Shown piece after piece: positions 34,468-43,169 of a stretch of 64,000 nucleotides of DNA. The stretch comes from JAMDEO01 sp963775295 (GTDB taxonomy: Bacteria > Actinomycetota > Thermoleophilia > RBG-16-64-13): assembly GCA_963775295.1 (NCBI GenBank), contig CAVZIK010000006.1:1488001-1552000 (forward strand). The letters are read 5' to 3'. Both the position numbers and the translations under genes were made by a program. The notes under the pieces are model-generated. The model saw nothing but the letters and a program-made list of their open reading frames with translations, ran no database searches and was not told the DNA's origin. Numbering within the stretch: position 1 is the stretch's first letter; each line of letters begins with the position of its first letter.

Positions 34468-34496
34468 TTGACCGAGACTTCAGCTTTCGCTACTGT
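34468..34496 (+). promoter_or_regulatory. Candidate promoter of the cold-shock gene
   Basis: TTGACC (34468-34473) and TACTGT (34491-34496) with a 17-base spacer. The predicted leader is about 85 bases long, in keeping with the long 5' leaders typical of cold-shock genes. Confidence 0.6.
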
Positions 34497-34588
34497 AGAA
34501 CCGCGTGTCTGGAATATCCGGGCCGTGGGCGTTAGAGAGGGGTGGGCTCGGGTGCCGCGTCGCCCCGAAACATATGGAGGTTGCAGGG

Positions 34589-34789
34589 TTGGCTGAGGGG
34601 ACTGTGAAGTGGTTTAGTCCCGAAAAGGGCTACGGGTTCATTGAACAGCCGGAGGGTGAAGATCTCTTCGTGCATTTCAGTGAGGTCCAGGTTGATGGAT
34701 TCCGTACGCTCGCCGAAGGACAGGCGGTTACGTTCGAAGTGGTGCAGGGCCCCAAGGGCCTCCAGGCGGCGAACGTCACGCCCGTATAG
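34589..34789 (+). CDS. Cold-shock domain protein (CspA family)
   Basis: A 66-residue single OB-fold RNA chaperone. RNP1 (KGYGFIEQ) and RNP2 (DLFVHFSEV) are present, along with the N-terminal GTVKWFSPEKG. The best start is TTG at 34589: GGAGG lies 8 bases upstream and the product then has the normal family length. The in-frame ATG at 34574 overlaps that ribosome site and would add five residues. The gene is monocistronic, with its own promoter and a classic terminator. Confidence 0.93.
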   Translation: MAEGTVKWFSPEKGYGFIEQPEGEDLFVHFSEVQVDGFRTLAEGQAVTFEVVQGPKGLQAANVTPV

Positions 34790-34818
34790 TCGAAGAGTAA
34801 CTCTCTTCCTGGCATTTT

Positions 34819-34843
34819 AGCCCCGCTTCGGCGGGGCTTTTTT
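34819..34843 (+). terminator. Rho-independent terminator of the cold-shock gene
   Basis: An 8-bp stem AGCCCCGC/GCGGGGCT with a TTCG tetraloop, followed directly by a run of six Ts. This is the most canonical terminator in the window. Confidence 0.95.
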
Positions 34844-34891
34844 GTTGGCGTAATCGCTAAAGTCTCTGGGTATGGTGCCGATACATGGGTT

Positions 34892-34968
34892 GAGAGTTTC
34901 CCATTCAAGACTCTCCTTTCTCCTCTCGGGCGCCTGGCCAAGGGCGCCCATTTCTTTTCGGCTATAAT
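34892..34968 (+). promoter_or_regulatory. Leader region of gatCAB with TATAAT box
   Basis: The gap 34844-35047 has no gene. It holds a 6-bp GAGAGT/ACTCTC hairpin (34892-34915), a GGGCGCC/GGCGCCC inverted repeat (34929-34950) and a consensus TATAAT at 34963-34968. The box is about 80 bases before gatC. No good -35 is seen. This is a likely gatCAB promoter. Confidence 0.45.
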
Positions 34969-35047
34969 CCAACGAGTTTGTGTCGCAACAGGGCCGCGCA
35001 GGCCCGCTGTGCCCCGCCGGGCGACCCCGCATCCAAGGAGCTGCACG

Positions 35048-35329
35048 ATGATTTCCAGACAAGAAGTCGATCATGTGGCGCGGTTGGCGCGCCTTCACTT
35101 CGAGGACGACGAGCTGATTCATCTTCAAGCCGAGCTCTCACAGATCATCGACTACGTGCAGCAGATCGCGGAATTGGATCTGTCCGGCCTGGAGCCGACC
35201 TCCCACGCTGTGGCTCTCAAAAACGTCTTGCGTCCAGACGTGCCCACTCCCGGGCTCACCAACGAAGAGGCCATGAGCAACGCACCTCACGTCGAGCGGG
35301 GGCAGTTCGTCGTGCCGCGGATAGGATAG
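35048..35329 (+). CDS. gatC: Asp/Glu-tRNA amidotransferase subunit C
   Basis: A 93-residue subunit that clamps GatA to GatB in the transamidosome forming Gln-tRNA and/or Asn-tRNA. It has the typical start ISRQEVDHVARLARLHFEDDEL, ELSQIIDYVQQIAELD, and the end VERGQFVVPRIG. The ATG at 35048 follows AAGGAG with normal spacing; an upstream frame extension is rejected. It is first in gatCAB. Confidence 0.95.
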   Translation: MISRQEVDHVARLARLHFEDDELIHLQAELSQIIDYVQQIAELDLSGLEPTSHAVALKNVLRPDVPTPGLTNEEAMSNAPHVERGQFVVPRIG

Positions 35330-35337
35330 AGGCCGCC

Positions 35338-36804
35338 ATGAGTATCGACGTCACCAAACTGACCGCTCATGACTGCCGCGGCCTTCTCGAGACCGGCGAG
35401 GTCTCGGCAACCGAGCTGACCCAGGCCTACCTTGAGAGAATAGTCGCGGTGGACGGGGACGTGCAGGCCTACTTGTTGGTCGACGGGGAAGGCGCTCTTG
35501 CCGCAGCCGCTGCTGTGGACGCAAAACCGCGTGAAGAGCGCGGGCCTTGGGAAGGAGTACCCATAGGTCTAAAAGACATCTTTGCGGTGAAAGGGATGGA
35601 GACGACATGTGCGTCGCGCATCCTCAAGGGCTACATCCCTCCCTATGACGCTACCGTCATCACGAAGCTGCGCGATGCTGGCCTCATCTTCTTGGGCAAG
35701 CTGAACATGGACGAGTTCGCCATGGGCAGCTCCACTGAAAACTCGGCCTACCACACCACTCGGAACCCCTGGGATCTCGACCGGGTGCCGGGCGGCTCCA
35801 GTGGCGGCTCCGCCGCCTGCGTCGCCGCCTCCGAAGCGCCCTGGGCCCTCGGTACCGACACCGGCGGCTCCATCAGGCAGCCGGCATCCTTCTGCGGCGT
35901 CACGGGCCTCAAGCCCACCTACGGCGCCGTCAGTCGCTATGGTCTGGTTGCCTTCGCCAGCTCGCTTGATCAGATCGGTCCGCTCGCGCGCAACACCAAG
36001 GATGCGGCCGCCCTTCTGGATATCATCGTGGGACGCGACCCGCGCGACTCCACGAGCATCGGGTTGCCGGAGCCTGTGGGCATTCCCAGCCGAGGTGACC
36101 TGGAAGGTCTGCGCTTCGGCGTGATCCGAGAATTCGTGGGCGAGGCCTGCGAGCCGGGAGTGCGCGACGTGTTCGATTCCGCTGTGGACACCATCGGGAA
36201 CCTGGGCGGGGTCTGCGAGGAGGTCAGTCTTCCCAGCGTCGAGCGCGGCATCGCCGCCTACTACCTCATTGCGCCTTCCGAAGCGAGTTCGAACCTGGCC
36301 CGTTTCGACGGGGTGCGCTATGGACACCGGTCGGCACACGCCGAAGACCTATACGAGATGTACGTTCACACCCGCAGCGAAGGCTTCGGGGCGGAGGTCA
36401 AGCGCCGCATCATGATCGGCACGTACGCGCTGTCCGCCGGCTACTACGACGCCTACTACGCCCAAGCGCAACGGACCCGGACGCTCATCATCAACGATTT
36501 CGCCCAGGCGTTCACCCGGTTCGACTTCCTCCTGTCTCCCACCGCGCCTCTCGTCGCGTTCAAGATAGGGGAGAAGACGGCCGATCCGTTGGCGATGTAT
36601 CTCACCGACCTCTGCACCATTCCGGTCAATCTCGCCGCGTTGCCGGGCATCAGCATTCCCGCGGGTTTCTCTGCCGGGATGCCGGTGGGCCTTCAGATCA
36701 TCGGGCCCCACTTCTCGGAACGCGGAATGTTGAATGCAGCCCACGCGGTCGAACAGAAGCTTTCGCTCCACTTAGTCCCGCCGCTCGCGGAGGTGCGCAG
36801 ATGA
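35338..36804 (+). CDS. gatA: Asp/Glu-tRNA amidotransferase subunit A
   Basis: A 488-residue amidase-signature enzyme that releases ammonia from glutamine. The catalytic Lys is in IGLKDIFAVKG. The Gly/Ser-rich signature GGSSGGSAACVAA and the nucleophile region GTDTGGSIRQPASFCG (Ser-cisSer-Lys triad) are intact. The ATG at 35338 follows gatC by 8 bases with GAGGCC upstream; a longer frame runs through gatC and is rejected. Its TGA overlaps the gatB ATG. Confidence 0.96.
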   Translation: MSIDVTKLTAHDCRGLLETGEVSATELTQAYLERIVAVDGDVQAYLLVDGEGALAAAAAVDAKPREERGPWEGVPIGLKDIFAVKGMETTCASRILKGYIPPYDATVITKLRDAGLIFLGKLNMDEFAMGSSTENSAYHTTRNPWDLDRVPGGSSGGSAACVAASEAPWALGTDTGGSIRQPASFCGVTGLKPTYGAVSRYGLVAFASSLDQIGPLARNTKDAAALLDIIVGRDPRDSTSIGLPEPVGIPSRGDLEGLRFGVIREFVGEACEPGVRDVFDSAVDTIGNLGGVCEEVSLPSVERGIAAYYLIAPSEASSNLARFDGVRYGHRSAHAEDLYEMYVHTRSEGFGAEVKRRIMIGTYALSAGYYDAYYAQAQRTRTLIINDFAQAFTRFDFLLSPTAPLVAFKIGEKTADPLAMYLTDLCTIPVNLAALPGISIPAGFSAGMPVGLQIIGPHFSERGMLNAAHAVEQKLSLHLVPPLAEVRR

Positions 36805-38258
36805 GCTGGGAAGCAGTCATCGGCCTGGAGATCCACGTGCAACTCAGCACGCGCACCAAAATGTTCTGTGGTTGCGAAGTCACCTTCGGCGAGCCGCCCA
36901 ACACGCGGGTCTGTCCCATATGCCTCGGTCACCCCGGGGTGCTCCCAGTGACAAACGAGAAGGCCGTCGAGTACGCGACGAGGATCGCTCTCGCCCTCAA
37001 CTGTAGCATCGCGGAGCGCACCATCTTCCACCGCAAGAACTACTTTTATCCCGACCTGCCGAAGGCGTACCAGATCTCGCAGTACGACCTCCCTCTGGGC
37101 ATCGGTGGATATCTCGATGTAGAACTCGAAGACGGCACCGAACTGCGTGTGGGCATCACGCGCGTCCATCTGGAAGAAGACGCCGGTAAGCTGGTGCACG
37201 CCGGCGGAGCGTCGGGCCGCATTGACGGAGCCGACTACTCCCTGGTGGATTTCAACCGAGGCGGTACCCCTCTCGTGGAGATCGTGAGCGAGCCGGACAT
37301 CACCACGCCGGAGCAGGCGAGGGCCTTCCTCACCCAATTGCGGAGCCTGGTGCAGTCGTTGGGTGTCTCCGACGTCAACATGGAGGAGGGCTCGCTCCGT
37401 TGCGACGCCAACGTCTCCATCCGCCAGCCGGGCGACCCGTTCGGCACCAAGACCGAACTCAAGAATATGAATTCCTTCCGCTTCGTTCAGCGCGGTCTGG
37501 AGGCCGAGATCCAGCGGCAGAAAGAGACCATCGAGGGCGGCGACCGAGTGGTGCAGGCGACCGTCCACTTCGATCCTGGAACCGGCACCGTCTCGAGCCT
37601 GCGCAGCAAGGAAGAAGCACACGACTACCGCTACTTCCCTGAGCCCGACTTGGCCCCCATCGAATTGGACGAGGCGTACGTGGAGAAGGTCCGTGCCTCC
37701 CTGCCCGAACTCCCCGCCGCGCGCAAGGAGCGTTTCATCGCCCAATACGAGCTTCCGGCCAAAGATGCCGCTGTTTTAGCCGCGAACAGAGGCCTGGGCG
37801 ACTACTTCGAGACCGTAGCCGCGGCGACAGGCGACGCGCGCATCTCGGCGAACTGGGTTCTCGGCGACCTCTCGGCGTATTTGAACTCAGCCTCCTTGGA
37901 CGTGGCGGGCAGCGCCGTAACCGCCGACGGCTTGGCCGGGCTTCTCGCGTTGATCATGGACGGGACTATCTCCGGCAAGATGGCAAAGGACGTCTTCGAA
38001 GGCATGATCGCCACGGGCAGGGACGCGAAGAGCGTGGTAGCGGACAAGGGCCTTGGTCAGATCTCCGATATCGGAGAGTTGGAGGCGCTGGTCGCCCGGA
38101 TCGTGGAGGCAAACCCGGGTCCAGCGGAAGAATTCCGGCAGGGCCGCGATCGCATTCTGGGCTTCTTCGTGGGGCAGATCATGAAAGAGACGCGCGGCCA
38201 GGCAAACCCGCAGGTGGTCAATGACCTTCTGCGGAAACATCTGGGCGGAGGCCGCTAA
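36801..38258 (+). CDS. gatB: Asp/Glu-tRNA amidotransferase subunit B
   Basis: A 485-residue kinase/amidotransferase subunit that binds the mischarged tRNA and transfers ammonia. Signatures: WEAVIGLEIHVQL, a zinc site (CGCEV ... CPICLGHPG), YFYPDLPKAYQISQYD, and the C-terminal YqeY-like tail ending NPQVVNDLLRKHLGG. ATG start in an ATGA overlap with gatA. The 249 bases after it (38259-38507) show no gene, only a possible regulator promoter. Confidence 0.96.
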   Translation: MSWEAVIGLEIHVQLSTRTKMFCGCEVTFGEPPNTRVCPICLGHPGVLPVTNEKAVEYATRIALALNCSIAERTIFHRKNYFYPDLPKAYQISQYDLPLGIGGYLDVELEDGTELRVGITRVHLEEDAGKLVHAGGASGRIDGADYSLVDFNRGGTPLVEIVSEPDITTPEQARAFLTQLRSLVQSLGVSDVNMEEGSLRCDANVSIRQPGDPFGTKTELKNMNSFRFVQRGLEAEIQRQKETIEGGDRVVQATVHFDPGTGTVSSLRSKEEAHDYRYFPEPDLAPIELDEAYVEKVRASLPELPAARKERFIAQYELPAKDAAVLAANRGLGDYFETVAAATGDARISANWVLGDLSAYLNSASLDVAGSAVTADGLAGLLALIMDGTISGKMAKDVFEGMIATGRDAKSVVADKGLGQISDIGELEALVARIVEANPGPAEEFRQGRDRILGFFVGQIMKETRGQANPQVVNDLLRKHLGGGR

Positions 38259-38507
38259 CCGACGGCGCGAGTAGTTGGCAGAGGCGCGAAGCAGCAAGAC
38301 ACCTGGAGGCCGGGGAGGATCGCTGAGGAGCATTGTGATCACGGCCAAGCCGGGCGATGGGGCTAGCGAGGAGACGACCTCTGGGCCGCCCATTGAAAAC
38401 CCCGCTCCAGTCTGCTACTTTGCCTTACCTTTTCCAAGGACCCGATCCGTTTCGGACCAGTGCTAGTGTCGGATAACGTTCGAACCTCCCAGGAAGGCCC
38501 AAGCGTC

Positions 38508-38864
38508 GTGCAACCCACAGAAGTGCGCCCGGACTCGTGTCCTGTGCTCAAGACGGCAGACATCATCTCCGGAAAATGGACGCTCCTCATCCTGCGAGAC
38601 CTCTCCAAAGGCATCAATCGTTTCAGTGCGTTGGAGCGCTCGTTGACCGGCATCAGCCCGAAGACGCTTTCGGAGAGGCTGAAGGCCTTGGAGAAGGCGG
38701 GCATCGTCACGCGGAAGAGTTTCGCGGAGGTGCCGCCCAGGGTCGAGTACACCCTCACCGGGATGGGTTGGGATCTCATCCCTCTGATCGATCACATGCG
38801 GGACTATGGGGCGAAGTGGCTGAACAACGGCCAACTCCATGTCTCAGCCGGAGCGGACGATTGA
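38508..38864 (+). CDS. HxlR-family winged-helix regulator
   Basis: A 118-residue MarR-like transcription factor. The HxlR signature CPVLKTADIISGKWTLLILRDL with its conserved N-terminal Cys is followed by the recognition region SPKTLSERLKALEKAGIV and the wing PPRVEYTLT. HxlR members respond to aldehydes, thiols or redox change. I prefer GTG at 38508, with AGGAAGG upstream; GTG at 38460 in the same frame would add 16 residues. It lies 49 bases before the second sigma gene on the same strand. The target is unknown. Confidence 0.87.
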   Translation: MQPTEVRPDSCPVLKTADIISGKWTLLILRDLSKGINRFSALERSLTGISPKTLSERLKALEKAGIVTRKSFAEVPPRVEYTLTGMGWDLIPLIDHMRDYGAKWLNNGQLHVSAGADD

Positions 38865-38913
38865 CTTCCCGCCCCCAGTATTTGACCTGTTTGTTCAGTA
38901 ACGGAGGTAGAAG

Positions 38914-40035
38914 ATGACCGGCAATCCCGCATCGGAAGGCTGGATCATCCACGTTGAGGAAGTGGACGGGCTGATCGAGCTCGGTCGGGGTCGCGGCTTC
39001 GTCACGGTCGACGATATCGCCGAGGTGCTGGCGGAGATCGATCTGACCACCGAACAGATCGAGCTAATGTACACCACTCTGTTGGACCAGGGCATCGAGG
39101 TCATCGACGAGTCTTGCGCCGACTCCGATGAAGAACTGGAACTTGATGCGGGCGACACGTCCGGCTGGAAACGGGGAGCCGACGAACTCGACCTCAGCGT
39201 CGATGTACCCACCACCGATCCGGTGCGTATGTACCTCAAAGAGATCGGCAGGGTGAAGCTGCTTACGGCCCAGCAGGAGGTTTCGCTGGCCAAGCGCATC
39301 GAGCGAGGCGACATTAGGGCCAAGCACGAGTTGACCGAGGCCAACCTTCGCCTCGTCGTATCTATCGCCAAGCGGTACCACACCGACGGCATGAGCTTCC
39401 TTGACCTCATTCAGGAGGGGAACCTGGGTCTCATCCGCGCGGTCGAGAAGTTCGACTACCGCAAAGGTCACAAGTTCTCCACTTACGCCACCTGGTGGAT
39501 CCGTCAGGCCATCACGCGGGCCATCGCCGACAAGGCGCGGACCATCCGCATCCCCGTGCACATGGTGGAGAAGATCAACAAGCTCATCCGCGTTCAGCGG
39601 CAGCTTCTGCAGAACATGGGGCGCGAACCTGCTCCCGAGGAGATTGCAGCCGAGATGGGCATGACCGACGTCGAGATCCGGGAGATCCTTCGTATCAGCC
39701 AGACCACCGTCTCGCTCGAGACCCCCATCGGCGAGGAAGAGGACTCGGAGTTGGGCGACTTTATCGAGGATGAGGACGCGGTGCGCTCGTTCGACGCAGT
39801 GGCTTCGCAGCTCGACAAGGACGGGGTCAACGAAGCCCTGAACATGCTGCCCTACCGGGAGCGCAAGGTCATCGAGCTGCGCTTTGGTCTCAAGGGCGAG
39901 CATCCGCGTACGTTGGAAGAAGTGGCGCGTCGCTTCGGGGTCACCCGGGAGCGGATCCGCCAGATCGAAGCTAAGGCTTTGGCCAAGCTTCAGGCTATCG
40001 ACAAGACCCGGAACCTGCGTAGCAAGGTCCAGTAG
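38914..40035 (+). CDS. Primary-type RNA polymerase sigma-70 factor (second copy)
   Basis: A 373-residue sigma factor similar to the one at 33354 over its full length. The N-terminal segment contains EVDGLIELGRGRGFVTVDDIAEVL. Region 1.2 is DPVRMYLKEIGRVKLLT; region 2 is NLRLVVSIAKRYHTDGMSFLDLIQEGN and HKFSTYATWWIRQAITRAI; region 4 is TLEEVARRFGVTRERIRQIEAKAL. Core promoter-reading residues are conserved, so it probably reads similar promoters. A GGAGG site precedes the ATG. It may be a HrdB/SigB-like paralogue used in another growth state (inference). Confidence 0.93.
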   Translation: MTGNPASEGWIIHVEEVDGLIELGRGRGFVTVDDIAEVLAEIDLTTEQIELMYTTLLDQGIEVIDESCADSDEELELDAGDTSGWKRGADELDLSVDVPTTDPVRMYLKEIGRVKLLTAQQEVSLAKRIERGDIRAKHELTEANLRLVVSIAKRYHTDGMSFLDLIQEGNLGLIRAVEKFDYRKGHKFSTYATWWIRQAITRAIADKARTIRIPVHMVEKINKLIRVQRQLLQNMGREPAPEEIAAEMGMTDVEIREILRISQTTVSLETPIGEEEDSELGDFIEDEDAVRSFDAVASQLDKDGVNEALNMLPYRERKVIELRFGLKGEHPRTLEEVARRFGVTRERIRQIEAKALAKLQAIDKTRNLRSKVQ

Positions 40036-40087
40036 CAGCGACACCGGGCACGTGGTCCTCTAGGCCGCGACTCACGCGCCGTGGCAA

Positions 40088-40462
40088 CTATTGCTCGTCG
40101 GTCGTCGGCACGTCGACGGGGCAGGCCTGTGGGACATCTCCCAGCTGTGGCGTGGGCACGTCGATGGGGCACGCCACCGGTTCTATCGGGCACGCGACCA
40201 TCGGCTCCCCAGACCCGGGCGCGGGCGTGTCCGTTCTCTTCTTGGCCCTCTTCTGCACCCTGGGGATGACGATGGGCATGAGCACGATCATGATCAGCAG
40301 GAAGATCCAGGCCGCCCCTCCGTATCGAGCGACGAGGGGATAGCCTGCGACGAACGTGGTGACGAGGAAGAACGCTACCGAGGCCGCGACCGAAAGCCCA
40401 CCATAGATGAAGGCCGCGGTGCGGGCCGGGTGGGAGATCTCAATTCTGGGTTTGGCCGGCAA
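40088..40462 (-). CDS. Small membrane protein with Cys-Pro repeat tail, overlaps copA
   Basis: A 124-residue protein: two membrane helices (about 13-35 and 44-68), a basic loop, then a tail with three ACPI/ACPV units (VACPIEPVACPIDVP and QACPVDVP). The start is TTG at 40462, with AGGAGG at normal spacing; the ribosome site lies inside the 3' end of copA and the genes overlap by 23 bases. Cys-Pro repeats could bind soft metals such as Cu(I). Together with translational coupling to a copper ATPase this suggests a metal-handling accessory. No known family recognised. Confidence 0.75.
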   Translation of the reverse strand: MPAKPRIEISHPARTAAFIYGGLSVAASVAFFLVTTFVAGYPLVARYGGAAWIFLLIMIVLMPIVIPRVQKRAKKRTDTPAPGSGEPMVACPIEPVACPIDVPTPQLGDVPQACPVDVPTTDEQ

Positions 40463-42989
40463 GGCGCACCTCCTTCTCCAGCCTGACCTTCTGCGCGCTC
40501 GGCGCGAAACGGCGCAGCATGAGGGTGTTGAGTGTGACCGAGACCGAACTCACGGCCATAAAGAACGCGGCCAGCTCCGGGCTGACCAGTTGACCCGTGA
40601 AAGGATAGAGGATACCGGCCGCGATGGGGATCCCCACGGAGTTGTAGAAGAACGCCCAGAAGAGGTTCTGGCGCACCTTGCGCATAGTCGCTCTTCCGGT
40701 CTCGATGGCCGTGACCACGTCCTGGAGGTCGCCTCTGATGAGGATGACATCCCCGGTCTCTTTAGCCACGTCGGTGCCGGAGCCGATAGCGATGCCCACG
40801 TGCGCTTGAGCCAACGCGGGCGCGTCGTTGACACCGTCGCCCACCATGGCCACGATGTCTCCGCGATCCTGGAACTCCCTGACCTTCGCGGCTTTCTCTT
40901 GAGGAAGGACCTCGGCCAGCGCTTCATCAATGCCTACCTGTTGCGCGATGGCTTTGGCGGTCCTTTCGTTGTCGCCGGTGATCATGACCGTCCGGAGCCC
41001 CATCGCTCGAAGTCGCGCTATCGCTTCGGCTGAGGATTCTTTGAGCGTGTCAGCAACCGCGACCAGGCCGGCCGCGTGGCCGTCGACCGCGACGTACATG
41101 GGAGTCTTGCCTTCCGCGCCCAAGCGCTCCGCGTCTGGAAGAAGATGGCTCGCATCGACGCCGCTCGCCTCCATGAATCCCAAATTGCCCAACAGGATCG
41201 TGTGGCCGTCGACCGTACCCCGTACTCCGCGTCCCGGCACCGAGTCGAAATCGGTGACTGCCGGCATGATCGTCGCCTTGTCGCGCGCTCCCTGGACGAT
41301 GGCCTCTCCCAGCGGGTGCTCGGAATTCCGTTCCAGGGCTGCCGCATAGCCGAGCAGGATGTCGGCGTCGACATCGGTTCCCGCAGTCAAAACATCGGTC
41401 AGTTCCGGCTCTCCCTTGGTAATGGTTCCGGTCTTGTCGAATATGATGGTTCTGACCTTAGCCGTGGCCTCGATCGCTCCGGCTCCCTTGAAAAGTACGC
41501 CATACTCCGCGCCTTTACCCGCTCCGGCCATCATGGCACTGGGGGTGGCGAGTCCAACCGCGCACGGGCAGGAGATGATGAGCACGGAAATTGAGAGGAG
41601 GATGGCGAAGCCAAAGACGCCCATCGACGCCAAATTGACAGGAGAGAGTATGAAGCTGGTGTCGGGGGTGAACAGGTACTTGTAGCCTGCGAAGAACCAG
41701 CCGAGGAACACCAGTAGGGAAAGTAGGTGCACGCCCAGGATGAAGTTGCCGGCCACGAGATCCGCCACTCGCTGGATGGGGGCCTTGCTGGCCTGAGCGT
41801 CCTCCACCAGCCTGATAATCTGAGAGAGGGCCATGTCCTTGCCCACCTGTGTGGCCTCGAAGCGCAAGGCGCCCGTCTTGTTAACCGTCCCCCCGACGAC
41901 CTTGCCGCCTACAAGCTTTTCTACCGGCATAGACTCGCCGGTGATCATCGACTCGTCTACCGCGGAGTAGCCCTCAAGGACTAGGCCGTCGACCGGTATG
42001 GACTCGCCCGGCCGGATGACGACCACATCGCCAACCTCGACCTCGTCGGAGGGCAACTCCACCTCTTGGCCGTCTCGGATGACGCGCGCGGTGCGGGGCT
42101 GCAGCTTCATGAGTTTGCGAATGGCCTCACTTGTTCGACCGCGGGTGATGGCTTCGAGGTAGCGGCCCAGGACGATAAAGCCCGTCAGCATGGCGGCCGA
42201 CTCGAAGAAGGTGGCCTGCTTGCCGCCAAACCCGGCATCGGGCCAGATGGTGTTGATGGAGGCGATGAGGAACGAGGCCCCGATCCCCGTCGCGTAGAGG
42301 AGATTCATGTCGGTGACGCCGCGTCTCAGGCCGCGCCACGAATGGCTGAAGAATTGGCGCCCCGGGCCCACGACCACGGGGATGGTGAGAGCCATGAGAA
42401 CCCAGTTCTTCGCCCCAGTGGGCATGAATGTGGGAATAATCCACATTCCCTGGAAGGTAAGAATCATAATGACCGCGACCAGCGGCCACACCGTCCACAT
42501 GTTGATCTTCTGATGTCGCAACTCGGCCCCGCGCAGCCGTTGCTCCCGATCGAGTTGCGCTTGTCCCTCCAGTTTCTCGGCGGCTTGATAGCCCAAGGCG
42601 ACGAGGGAGTCGATCAATGCCCGTTTCTGCACTACCCCCGCGTAGCCGCGCACGCGAGCGGTCCCGGTGCCGAGGCTGACGGCGACGTCGGTCACTCCGG
42701 GCACCGACTTGAGGGCGTTCTCCACCTTGGCCACGCAAGCTGCACAGTTCATCCCTTGGACGCTCAGGGACAGATCGGACTCTTCGACCTGGTAACCAAG
42801 GGAGGTGACCAGCTCGGCAAGCTCCGCCGGTTCCACCTGCGCGTCGTGGGATACAGCGACCCGCCCGGTCTGAACGGTGACCGCGACTTCATTCACCCCT
42901 TCGATCGCAGAAAGGGCTTTGCGTACCTTGGCTTCACACGCGGCGCAGGACATGCCGTGGACTATGAGGGCGGTCTTAACTGACTCCAT
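40440..42989 (-). CDS. copA: Copper-exporting P1B-type ATPase
   Basis: An 849-residue heavy-metal ATPase. Two N-terminal HMA domains carry GMSCAAC and GMNCAAC. Eight membrane helices are expected, with the CPC metal motif in ISCPCAVGLATPSAM. Actuator motif ITGESMPVEK, phosphorylation motif DKTGTITKG, SEHPLGEAIV nucleotide-site motif and hinge GDGVNDAPAL are all intact. The CPC type and two HMA domains favour Cu(I)/Ag(I). I start at ATG 42989, with GGAAGAAG upstream and directly before HMA1; a frame extending to 43079 is rejected. It is divergent from modB. Confidence 0.95.
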   Translation of the reverse strand: MESVKTALIVHGMSCAACEAKVRKALSAIEGVNEVAVTVQTGRVAVSHDAQVEPAELAELVTSLGYQVEESDLSLSVQGMNCAACVAKVENALKSVPGVTDVAVSLGTGTARVRGYAGVVQKRALIDSLVALGYQAAEKLEGQAQLDREQRLRGAELRHQKINMWTVWPLVAVIMILTFQGMWIIPTFMPTGAKNWVLMALTIPVVVGPGRQFFSHSWRGLRRGVTDMNLLYATGIGASFLIASINTIWPDAGFGGKQATFFESAAMLTGFIVLGRYLEAITRGRTSEAIRKLMKLQPRTARVIRDGQEVELPSDEVEVGDVVVIRPGESIPVDGLVLEGYSAVDESMITGESMPVEKLVGGKVVGGTVNKTGALRFEATQVGKDMALSQIIRLVEDAQASKAPIQRVADLVAGNFILGVHLLSLLVFLGWFFAGYKYLFTPDTSFILSPVNLASMGVFGFAILLSISVLIISCPCAVGLATPSAMMAGAGKGAEYGVLFKGAGAIEATAKVRTIIFDKTGTITKGEPELTDVLTAGTDVDADILLGYAAALERNSEHPLGEAIVQGARDKATIMPAVTDFDSVPGRGVRGTVDGHTILLGNLGFMEASGVDASHLLPDAERLGAEGKTPMYVAVDGHAAGLVAVADTLKESSAEAIARLRAMGLRTVMITGDNERTAKAIAQQVGIDEALAEVLPQEKAAKVREFQDRGDIVAMVGDGVNDAPALAQAHVGIAIGSGTDVAKETGDVILIRGDLQDVVTAIETGRATMRKVRQNLFWAFFYNSVGIPIAAGILYPFTGQLVSPELAAFFMAVSSVSVTLNTLMLRRFAPSAQKVRLEKEVRLAGQTQN

Positions 42990-43036
42990 GGAGTTCTTCT
43001 TCCATCCATCGCCGATGCGCAAACCGGCCAAAATAC

Positions 43037-43069
43037 TTGCATCCTTTGTCCCGAGCCCGTTATACTGCT
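43037..43069 (+). promoter_or_regulatory. Candidate modB promoter with CGTTATACTGCT element
   Basis: TTGCAT (43037-43042) and TATACT (43061-43066) with an 18-base spacer. The 12-mer CGTTATACTGCT (43058-43069) covering the -10 recurs at the modA promoter. CGTT at 43058 is mirrored by AACG at 43078-43081, giving a ragged 24-bp palindrome that could be an operator. Confidence 0.5.
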
Positions 43070-43169
43070 TACCGGACAACGAGGGCAGGGAAGGCCGGGT
43101 TGAGTGGAGCGATACCCGGCACTCTGAGGTGTCGTGCGTGGATAGTTTACAGACTAGACGGTCAGATCG

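Noticed and set aside
34505..34588. Longer cold-shock protein starting at 34505
   Set aside because: The extra residues cover the leader and ribosome site; the 66-residue product from TTG 34589 matches the family.
38275..38466. 63-residue frame between gatB and the HxlR gene
   Set aside because: No ribosome site, no hydrophobic or domain signal, composition like non-coding GC-rich sequence.
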